Source: Clostridiales bacterium
GTDB lineage: Bacteria; Bacillota; Clostridia; Christensenellales; Pumilibacteraceae
DNA: 33,017 nt
NCBI GenBank assembly: GCA_022508425.1
Contig: JAFLVF010000004.1
Location: forward strand, 1 to 33,017
Reading direction: 5' to 3'
A program made the position numbers and the translations under genes. The notes under the pieces were generated by a model, which saw nothing but the letters and a program-made list of their open reading frames with translations, did not search any database and was not told where the DNA came from. Each line of letters begins with the position of its first letter. Position 1 is the first letter of the stretch. Below are positions 17,337 through 24,075 of the stretch, in pieces.

Positions 17337-19037
17337 GTGACGAGGAAAGGTGCAGCGTGTATATTTGCGGCCGTTTGTTTTGTCCTGCCCTCCGCGTTTA
17401 TGTTTTCGGCGTGCGGCAAGAAAGAGTCGCCGCCGCCCGAGCCTAAAGAGGGCGAGGCGGTGCGCCTCCTGTCGGGGACGGAGCTCGATTACGACAGAGC
17501 GTTTTTCGACGGGTTTGACAACGGCGTGAGCTACGACAATTGGTACATAGGCAAACAGGCGTGGGGTGCCGGCGGCAACGGCGGCGTTATCCCCGAGAAC
17601 GTCAATTACACCGACGACGGCGTGGTCATCTTCTCGGGCAACGGCGAGTACTATACGCGCGGCGACGTTGCGGGCGTGGGCGCTGTCAAAGACGGCACAC
17701 TGACGGGCGGCGCGCTTATCAGCAAGTTTTTGACGGGCCCGGGCAGATACGAGATAAAGATGAAGGTGTTGCCGCGGCTTGGCGCATGCAGTGCGTTTTG
17801 GACGTTTGCCTACGACGGCAACGCACCCGACGGATTTCCGTCACCCGGCAATCACGAGATAGATATAGAGCTGCCCGGCGGCAACAAGACAGGCGGCGAC
17901 AATATAGGGTTTGACAGCGTGCTCAATACCAATTATTGGTCGGTCGAGCAAAACATTTCCCAGGACAAGAAGCTGTCCGACGTGTCGGGCGGCGTAGTGT
18001 CCGCCGTCAACGACGGGCGGTGGCACACATTCGGGTTTGATTGGTACACCGTCGAGCCGAATGAGAGCGAAACTGTGGACGGCGAGCGCCCGACGGACAC
18101 CGGCAAGGTCGTGTATTACATAGACGGGATAGTAACCGCAATAAACGACGCTTTCGTGCCGTTCTATCAATCACGGCTGTGGTTGGGCGTGTGGTTTCCG
18201 CACAACACCGGGTTTGTGGGCGACGCGCTGTTCGAAAAGGATTACATGAGCGTCGATTACGTCAGCTACATACCGTTCAAGAACATGCCGTACTACGAGG
18301 ATTTTGTTCCCGACGTCAACGGCGTTGCCGATATTTCGGAATACCCGACAAAGCCTGTCGTCGCGGTCAAGGGCAATCTCGTATCCAACGGCGATTTCGA
18401 GTACGCGGCAAAGAAGGCGACCAATACCGGCTGGGAGGACAGGAAGAGCAATTATTCGTCGTCCGATTACGCGCTGGCGCAAGAAGACTTTAAGACGGCG
18501 TACGAGGCCGACAAAGCCGAGTACGATCGAATAATGGAACAAAACGTGCGCGAGTACTTCGAAGAAACTCATCCCGCGCTGTCGGGCGACGAGCTCGAGC
18601 AAGCGTACGCGGCGTACAAGGCGACGGAGGACTACGAGGACGATCTCGCCGCCGAGCTTGTCAGATTGAGAAACGCGTATATCTATCCCGAGCAGTCGCG
18701 GTGCTACGCCGAAGAGAGCACGGGATATTTGACGACGTGCGGCGCGCGCATAGTCGATTGCGGTCGACTCACTCAGACAATCGACAGTGTTTACGGCGGG
18801 TATGAAATAGACTACTCGTTTATGGCGAAGGGAAAGGGCACGGCGACGATTAGATTCTTGGCCGGCCGCGACGGAACCTCGCTTGCCGAGCACAGTATCG
18901 GTATTGACAAAGACGGGTTTACTCGGTTTTCGGGCACGCTTACGGCGCCCGAGGGCACGAGATACGTTCAGATTTCGTTCACCAGCTTCTACAAAGCGGA
19001 AGTCACGGTGGACGACGTCGTGATAGAGGTGGCGTAA
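17337..19037 (+). CDS. GH16-family beta-glycanase lipoprotein with CBM-like C-terminus
   Basis: The 566-residue protein has a lipoprotein signal (FSAC, lipidated C26) and a GH16 catalytic domain at about residues 50-330. The catalytic motif HEIDIELPG supplies E174 (nucleophile), D176 and E178 (acid/base), the classical ExDxE of endo-acting beta-glycanases. GH16 members cut beta-1,3/1,4-glucans, agar-type galactans or mucin-type chains; the specificity is open. Residues from about 350 on resemble a CBM4/9-like beta-sandwich, starting with SNGDFEY. It is split by a charged, Ala/Glu/Tyr-rich helical stretch at about 378-450. The start is GTG with AGGGAGG 6 bp upstream. It is the first gene of a rightward operon and overlaps the permease gene by one base (TAATG). 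It should be tethered outside the cell and feed the transporter. Confidence 0.88.
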   Translation: MTRKGAACIFAAVCFVLPSAFMFSACGKKESPPPEPKEGEAVRLLSGTELDYDRAFFDGFDNGVSYDNWYIGKQAWGAGGNGGVIPENVNYTDDGVVIFSGNGEYYTRGDVAGVGAVKDGTLTGGALISKFLTGPGRYEIKMKVLPRLGACSAFWTFAYDGNAPDGFPSPGNHEIDIELPGGNKTGGDNIGFDSVLNTNYWSVEQNISQDKKLSDVSGGVVSAVNDGRWHTFGFDWYTVEPNESETVDGERPTDTGKVVYYIDGIVTAINDAFVPFYQSRLWLGVWFPHNTGFVGDALFEKDYMSVDYVSYIPFKNMPYYEDFVPDVNGVADISEYPTKPVVAVKGNLVSNGDFEYAAKKATNTGWEDRKSNYSSSDYALAQEDFKTAYEADKAEYDRIMEQNVREYFEETHPALSGDELEQAYAAYKATEDYEDDLAAELVRLRNAYIYPEQSRCYAEESTGYLTTCGARIVDCGRLTQTIDSVYGGYEIDYSFMAKGKGTATIRFLAGRDGTSLAEHSIGIDKDGFTRFSGTLTAPEGTRYVQISFTSFYKAEVTVDDVVIEVA

Positions 19038-20011
19038 TGGCGAGCGCAGTTGCTATAAATACGAGACGTCGTTACAGCCGCATTACGAAGAGCAAGCTCA
19101 AAGATTACGCTTTCGTAGGCGTTTTGCTTTTGTATCCGGTATTGCAGTTTGTAGTCACCTGGTCGTTTGTAAACGTCGGGTCGCTCCTGCTCGCGTTCCA
19201 ATCGGTAGATACCTGGGGCAACGTCACGTCGATAGGCTTTGACAATTTCGCTATCGTGCTGAAAAATATCTTCAAGAGCGCAATCAACGATACGGGCGTG
19301 AGCTGGCTGAACAACCGCTCGGTAATACTGTTAAACTCGCTCGGCTACGGCGCGATCACTATATTTATCAGCCTGCCGCTGTCCATGCTGTTCGCGTATT
19401 TCCTGCAAAAGGACATGCCGATAGCTAACGTGTTCCGCGTCATATTCTTCCTGCCCAACATCATACCCATTGTCGCGCTCGTCATGGCGTTTAACATGCC
19501 GCTCGACTCTTCGTACGGCTATCTGTACAAGATAATGCAGTCAATGGGTTTTTCGGGCGGTTATATTTACGACAAATGGCCGAGCTCGCAGATGTGGGTA
19601 TATCTGTACTGTATATGGGCGGGCCTAGGGTACAACGTAGTCTTGATGTCGGGCGCGATAGGCCGCATACCCAAGGAAATTTACGAGAGCGCCAAGCTCG
19701 ACGGCGCGGGGTATATGACCGAGTTTTTCAGGATTACGATACCGCTCGTATGGCCGACGATAGTAACGCTCATTATCCTCGGGCTTACAAATGTTTTGAC
19801 GCTGTATCTCCAGCCGTACTTGTTGACCAACGAGGGGTCGGGCAACACGGGAACGATTGCCATGGAGATATTTACCGAGACGGCGTCTTTCAATCAAGCT
19901 AAGTACAACGAGGCGGCGGCAAAGGGTTTGCTGTTCTCTGTTGTGTGGGCACCGATAGTTTTGCTTGCGCGAAGCAGATTGTCCAAGAAATTCAGCGGCG
20001 TGGACTTTTGA
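19037..20011 (+). CDS. CUT1 sugar ABC transporter permease (MalF/UgpA-like)
   Basis: The 324-residue integral membrane protein has about six hydrophobic segments. Its cytoplasmic EAA loop reads ESAKLDGAGYMTEFFRITIPLVWP, with the conserved A-x-x-DGA core that docks the ATPase. An N-terminal basic stretch precedes the first membrane helix. It should form the channel with the next-encoded permease, take substrate from the lipoprotein encoded on the opposite strand, and use the ATPase encoded about 10 kb downstream. The ATG shares its A with the GH16 stop, with GAGGTGG just upstream. Sugar type is not readable from the sequence. Confidence 0.92.
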   Translation: MASAVAINTRRRYSRITKSKLKDYAFVGVLLLYPVLQFVVTWSFVNVGSLLLAFQSVDTWGNVTSIGFDNFAIVLKNIFKSAINDTGVSWLNNRSVILLNSLGYGAITIFISLPLSMLFAYFLQKDMPIANVFRVIFFLPNIIPIVALVMAFNMPLDSSYGYLYKIMQSMGFSGGYIYDKWPSSQMWVYLYCIWAGLGYNVVLMSGAIGRIPKEIYESAKLDGAGYMTEFFRITIPLVWPTIVTLIILGLTNVLTLYLQPYLLTNEGSGNTGTIAMEIFTETASFNQAKYNEAAAKGLLFSVVWAPIVLLARSRLSKKFSGVDF

Positions 20012-20024
20012 CGGGAGGAAAGAT

Positions 20025-20909
20025 ATGACAGCTGTTAAGTCGATGCGAAGGCGATATAAGTCCAAGAAAAAGTTTACCGCATACAGAATGGCCAAGCCGA
20101 TAATGTTTGCGGTGTTCGTAGTGTATGCGGTGTCGCTCATAGTTCCGTTTTTGTGGATGTTCATGAACTCGTTCAAGAGTGTGGGCGAGTTTAACACCGG
20201 CAACATCTTCGGTTTTCCCATAGAATGGTCGTCTACCAACCTGATAGACGTCATGTCTATGCAGATGGGCAACGGTCAGACCATATTCGATATGCTGCTT
20301 ATGAGCATTGTAACGACGGTGCTCGGCACGATCATTTCGGTAGGCCTGTCCACAATAGCGGCGTACGTCGTCGCCAAATACAATTTCCCCGGCAAGAAGG
20401 TTATTCTCGGCGCCGCCATATTCACCATGATAGTGCCCATTATCGGAACATTGCCCGCGCAGGTGCGCATGCTGGAGACATTCGGCATGATGGATTCGCT
20501 TGTCGGCGTATTGTTCCTGTATTCCGGTTGCTTCGGGTTTAACTTCATAATGTTGCACAGCTCGTTCGAAACAATTTCGTGGAGCTACGCCGAGGCGGCG
20601 CAGATAGACGGGGCCAACAGATTCCAGATAATGTTCCGCATAATGCTTCCGCTTGCAAAAGGCCCGATTATCGCCATTTGCATACTTCAGGCAATCGTGC
20701 TGTGGAACGACTATTCGACGCCGTTCCTGTTTATGAACAGCAACAAAACCCTCGCCGTCGGCTTGCAGGAGCTTCAGACCGGACACACGTCCGAATATCC
20801 GCTCGTGTTCTCGGCGGTGATGGTGGCGGTCATACCTATATTTATACTGTTCGCCTGCTTCCAAAAGACTATTATCAAAAACACCATAGCCGGCGGACTA
20901 AAGGGATAG
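20025..20909 (+). CDS. CUT1 sugar ABC transporter permease (MalG/UgpE-like)
   Basis: The 294-residue protein begins at ATG 20025 behind GGGAGGAAAG; the longer ORF in the track (19965) would run into the previous gene without a ribosome site. It has six predicted membrane segments, and its EAA loop reads YAEAAQIDGANRFQIMFRIMLP. The opening 'FLWMFMNSFKSVGEF' pattern is typical of the MalG subfamily. It is the partner of the upstream permease, 13 bp away. Together they form the transmembrane part of the oligosaccharide importer. Confidence 0.93.
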   Translation: MTAVKSMRRRYKSKKKFTAYRMAKPIMFAVFVVYAVSLIVPFLWMFMNSFKSVGEFNTGNIFGFPIEWSSTNLIDVMSMQMGNGQTIFDMLLMSIVTTVLGTIISVGLSTIAAYVVAKYNFPGKKVILGAAIFTMIVPIIGTLPAQVRMLETFGMMDSLVGVLFLYSGCFGFNFIMLHSSFETISWSYAEAAQIDGANRFQIMFRIMLPLAKGPIIAICILQAIVLWNDYSTPFLFMNSNKTLAVGLQELQTGHTSEYPLVFSAVMVAVIPIFILFACFQKTIIKNTIAGGLKG

Positions 20910-20917
20910 GTGCGCAA

Positions 20918-22798
20918 ATGACGTTATCCAAAAGAGCAAAGATAATAATAATCGCGGTCGCCGCGGCCGTCGTGATAGCGACGGTCACGGTGTTGCTCGT
21001 CCTCTTGCTTCCAAAAAAAGATAATGCGCCCACGCCCGCGTTTGCTTTTGCCGAGTACACGGTCGGCAACGGCGACAGGGTGACGGCGAGCGGCGCCGAC
21101 TCGTACAGGATAGTGGGCGGCGCGCCGACGGGCGTGTCTGTCACTCCCGACGGCGTATTCGTCGTCGGGGACGGCGCGACCGACGGAGCGCAGGTTTTGC
21201 TCGGCGCCGTCAAGGGCGGCAAAGTCGTTTCGACCGCGGTGTGTACGATTTCGGTGATATCCGCGCCGCCCGTCATTGTTTTCGACAATCTCTCGCTGTA
21301 CGTCATAGACGGGGAACGCGTGAGCGCGACGGCAACGCCCGCACGGTCGATTACATATTCGCTGAAATCGGAAGTCGACGGAGTAAAGATCGACAGAGTG
21401 ACGGGCACGGTATCTTTCTCATCGACGGTCGAGGACGGTACCGAATTTACCGTCACTGCGACGGCAAACGGCGTCGGCGCGGAAAAGAGCTTCAAAGCGT
21501 CGATAGGCACGCACGTCACCACGCCGCAGAATGTGGCGATATGCGAGTACAAAGTGGGCGGTGCGGCGCAGTTTGCGCTCGATTTCGGCGGCGACGAAGA
21601 AACGGCGGACAAAGGCGTGCTCGGCGTTTCCGTCAGGAACTCGCTTTTGAGCGCTTCCGAGTGGTCATACGATACGGCGACGCGGACTGTGTCCGTCAAG
21701 AACACCACGCTGTCGAAATTGCTGATGGGCGAGAACGCGGTCAGCATATTCACCGCGCGCAACACCGTCACGTGCGTGATAAAATGCGCGCGGTACGTAA
21801 AGGACGCGTTCGACCTCGCGGCGATAAACAAAAGCGCGCGCGCGCTTTCCGAATACTATGTTATGGTTGACGACGTCGACTTGACGGACTATCTCGCGGC
21901 GAGCGACGCGGGCTGGATGCCGATCGGCATTTACCGCGAGGTGGAGGACGGCACCGCGACGGCTATGGCGTTTAACGGAACGTTCGACGGCAACGGTCAT
22001 ACCATTTCGGGCTTTTGGGCCAATAGGAACGACGACTATGCGTACAACGGCGGACTGTTCGGCTACGTCACCGCCAATGCCCAGATTATGAACGTCAGAC
22101 TCGTCGGGAGCGAGACCAGGAACTACGTCGTCAAATCGTTCTCGGGCACTCTCGTCGGCTCCAACTGCGGAATAATCAAAAATTGCGCGGTGGACGTTGA
22201 TATAGAGCAGGCATACGGCTCGCGAATGGCGGGCGCGTTTGTGGGGCGCAACGAGGGCACGATATCCGATTGTTATTCGCTCGGGCTAATCGCGGACGGC
22301 GATGCGCACGGCGCGTTCTGCGGCGACAACAGCCTGGGTGCGCTGATACGTTGTTACGCGGTCAACGGCGGGGATATTCCCATGGTCGGGTCGGTATCCG
22401 CAAAGTTAGAGGATTGCAAGAAGTTTTCGACGGAGCAAGAGCTAATCGACGGCGCGGAGTTTTCCGAGAGCTCGGGCTGGATAACGTCGGACGGGCTTCC
22501 CCAACTACCCGTAATCCACGTCGACTACGAGCTTAGCGATATAGTGATCAACAATACCGAGACGGAGCTTGAGGTGGGGCAGACGTTACAGCTCGACATT
22601 ACTGGCGCGCCCGCCAATCTGTTCTCGTACGACAAACTGACTTTCTGCGTGATACAGGGCGACGGCGTTATAATTACGTCGAGCGGGCTCGTCATCACCG
22701 AATATGCGACGGCTGGCGTCGTACGAATAGAAGTACGCAACGGGGATATAGCGCGAGCGTATTCCTTTATGCTCGTACAATCGGGAGGAGAGGCATGA
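20918..22798 (+). CDS. Membrane-anchored extracellular protein with Ig-like and GLUG-like repeats
   Basis: The real start is ATG 20918, 8 bp after the permease stop; the 739-aa ORF in the track begins inside the permease gene. The 626-residue product has a single N-terminal membrane anchor (residues 9-31) and lies outside the cell. The first half is beta-rich with Ig-like units. Residues about 345-500 contain GLUG-type elements: FNGTFDGNGHTISGF, GGLFGYV, and repeated IKNC/ISDC turns typical of a right-handed beta-helix. A final Ig-like Big_2 unit (ELEVGQTLQLDI) ends the protein. It overlaps the regulator gene by 4 bp. Being embedded between permease and regulator genes, it may bind the glycan at the surface, but this is inference. 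Confidence 0.8.
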   Translation: MTLSKRAKIIIIAVAAAVVIATVTVLLVLLLPKKDNAPTPAFAFAEYTVGNGDRVTASGADSYRIVGGAPTGVSVTPDGVFVVGDGATDGAQVLLGAVKGGKVVSTAVCTISVISAPPVIVFDNLSLYVIDGERVSATATPARSITYSLKSEVDGVKIDRVTGTVSFSSTVEDGTEFTVTATANGVGAEKSFKASIGTHVTTPQNVAICEYKVGGAAQFALDFGGDEETADKGVLGVSVRNSLLSASEWSYDTATRTVSVKNTTLSKLLMGENAVSIFTARNTVTCVIKCARYVKDAFDLAAINKSARALSEYYVMVDDVDLTDYLAASDAGWMPIGIYREVEDGTATAMAFNGTFDGNGHTISGFWANRNDDYAYNGGLFGYVTANAQIMNVRLVGSETRNYVVKSFSGTLVGSNCGIIKNCAVDVDIEQAYGSRMAGAFVGRNEGTISDCYSLGLIADGDAHGAFCGDNSLGALIRCYAVNGGDIPMVGSVSAKLEDCKKFSTEQELIDGAEFSESSGWITSDGLPQLPVIHVDYELSDIVINNTETELEVGQTLQLDITGAPANLFSYDKLTFCVIQGDGVIITSSGLVITEYATAGVVRIEVRNGDIARAYSFMLVQSGGEA

Positions 22799-23925
22799 AT
22801 GCGGATATAAGTACAGGCAAAACACAGAGCTTTGCACGGTGCCTTAACAACAGGCTCGTCATGCGGCTGTTGCGAGAAAACGGCGCGGCTTCGTCCACCA
22901 TGCTCGCCGAACGCCTCGATCTGTCAAACGCGGCGCTCACGGCGATTATAGCCGATCTCAAGACCAACGGGTATATCAAAGAGCACGGCGACGTTTCTAC
23001 CCCTATCAAGACCGGTCGGCCGCCCAAGCTGTGGACGGTAAACGCCGATTACGGCTGTATAGTCGTAATATCGCTTCAAGACTACGTTGCGCGCGTCGTC
23101 ATCAGCGACATGAAGATGAAGATAAAGGACAGCATCGAGACGCGCATCGAGAGATACGATATAGCCATGCTGTACGAGATAGTGTTAGCCGTCAAAAACC
23201 TGCTCGGCTCGGACAAATACAGGAACATCCCTCTGAAATGGCTGGAATTCTCGGTGCCCGGCCGCGTCGACATGCTGACGGGCGAACTCCAGCTGTCCTC
23301 GCAGTTCGACAAGGACATATTCAGCGAGAAGAACTTTATAGTCAACCTGTTTGAGCGGCAGTTCGGCGTTCCGGTAGTGCTCGACAACGATATCAATCTT
23401 GCGGCGCTCGGCGAAATGAACTGCGGATTGCTAAAGGGCATAGGCAACGGTATGATAGTGCACGTCGACGAGGGTATAGGCGGCGCGCTCATAATAGACG
23501 AGAAATTGTACGCGGGCAGTCGCGGCTTTGCCGGCGAGTTCGGGCTTGTGCGCACACGTTTCGGCGACGAAGTGGGCGTGCTCGACGAGTTCGTGTCCAT
23601 GCGCGCGATTACAAAAAAGCTCGCCAAAGGCGACGTGTTCGATCTGTACGCCCGCGACGAGGACGCGCAAAAGTACGTGCTTGACACGGCGCGCTGTCTC
23701 GGTCGCGTACTCAAAGATCTGGTAGAAGTGCTCGACATCCCGACGATTGTCCTGTCGGGCGGCGTGACCAAGTTCGGCGAGAAATACCTAAACGTTCTCA
23801 ACGAGGAGGTCGGGCATTCCATAAACGGTGCCCGCGTGTACCCGTCGCTATTAGGCAAAGACGCGTCCATACACGGCGCGATTTATAAAGCAGTGGAAAC
23901 CTTAACCGACGACACCTTCAAGTAG
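22795..23925 (+). CDS. ROK-family transcriptional regulator (NagC/XylR type) with degenerate metal site
   Basis: The 376-residue protein has an N-terminal winged helix-turn-helix (about residues 18-75, with SSTMLAERLDLSNAALT and the basic wing KTGRPPK). A ROK sugar-binding domain follows, containing the DNDINLAALGE and GIGGALIID segments and FAGEFG. Normal members continue with GHM and a C-x-C-G-x-x-G-C-x-E zinc motif; here the region reads EFGLVRTRFGDEVGVLDE, so the histidine and all cysteines are missing. It probably represses or activates the surrounding sugar genes in response to a sugar or sugar phosphate. The changed site suggests a different effector or none. GGAGGAG precedes the ATG, which overlaps the upstream stop (ATGA). 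With its DNA-binding domain it is a regulator, not a kinase. Confidence 0.9.
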   Translation: MNADISTGKTQSFARCLNNRLVMRLLRENGAASSTMLAERLDLSNAALTAIIADLKTNGYIKEHGDVSTPIKTGRPPKLWTVNADYGCIVVISLQDYVARVVISDMKMKIKDSIETRIERYDIAMLYEIVLAVKNLLGSDKYRNIPLKWLEFSVPGRVDMLTGELQLSSQFDKDIFSEKNFIVNLFERQFGVPVVLDNDINLAALGEMNCGLLKGIGNGMIVHVDEGIGGALIIDEKLYAGSRGFAGEFGLVRTRFGDEVGVLDEFVSMRAITKKLAKGDVFDLYARDEDAQKYVLDTARCLGRVLKDLVEVLDIPTIVLSGGVTKFGEKYLNVLNEEVGHSINGARVYPSLLGKDASIHGAIYKAVETLTDDTFK

Positions 23926-24011
23926 ACGGCGTATTCATCGCGTGATACGGGCTACGTGCACGATGTACGGCTCGGTCATGTAGGTCTGTCTACACTACCT
24001 TCGCCGTCTAC
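23922..24011. repeat. 10-bp inverted repeat spanning the ROK stop codon
   Basis: GTAGACGGCG (23922-23931) and CGCCGTCTAC (24002-24011) are perfect reverse complements. The first arm overlaps the TAG of the ROK gene. A second GTCTACAC copy lies at about 23988-23995. No T run follows, so it is not a standard terminator; a regulator site or mRNA fold is possible. Confidence 0.5.
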
Positions 24012-24052
24012 ACAAATAAGCGGTTAATGCGCATTCGGCGCCCCGCAAACGT

Positions 24053-24074
24053 TTTGTAACAAGGAGGTTACAAA
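24053..24074 (+). promoter_or_regulatory. Perfect hairpin carrying the Shine-Dalgarno sequence in its loop
   Basis: TTTGTAAC (24053-24060), loop AAGGAG, and GTTACAAA (24067-24074) form a perfect 8-bp stem ending one base before the ATG at 24076. The loop plus first stem base is AAGGAGG, the ribosome site of the lipoprotein gene. The stem is A/U-rich, so it may present the site or tune translation. Confidence 0.7.
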
Positions 24075-24075
24075 C

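Noticed and set aside
18171-18893. 240-aa antisense ORF in the GH16 gene
   Set aside because: Composition shadow opposite a well-supported lipoprotein enzyme gene.
19965-20024. Upstream extension of the second permease ORF
   Set aside because: It overlaps the first permease out of frame and lacks a ribosome site; ATG 20025 has GGGAGGA.
20579-20917. Long N-terminal extension of the GLUG protein ORF
   Set aside because: Runs inside the permease gene in another frame; ATG 20918 begins a proper membrane anchor.
22795-23925. ROK protein as the missing sugar kinase
   Set aside because: It has an N-terminal winged helix-turn-helix and poor phosphate-loop and zinc motifs, so a regulator is far more likely.
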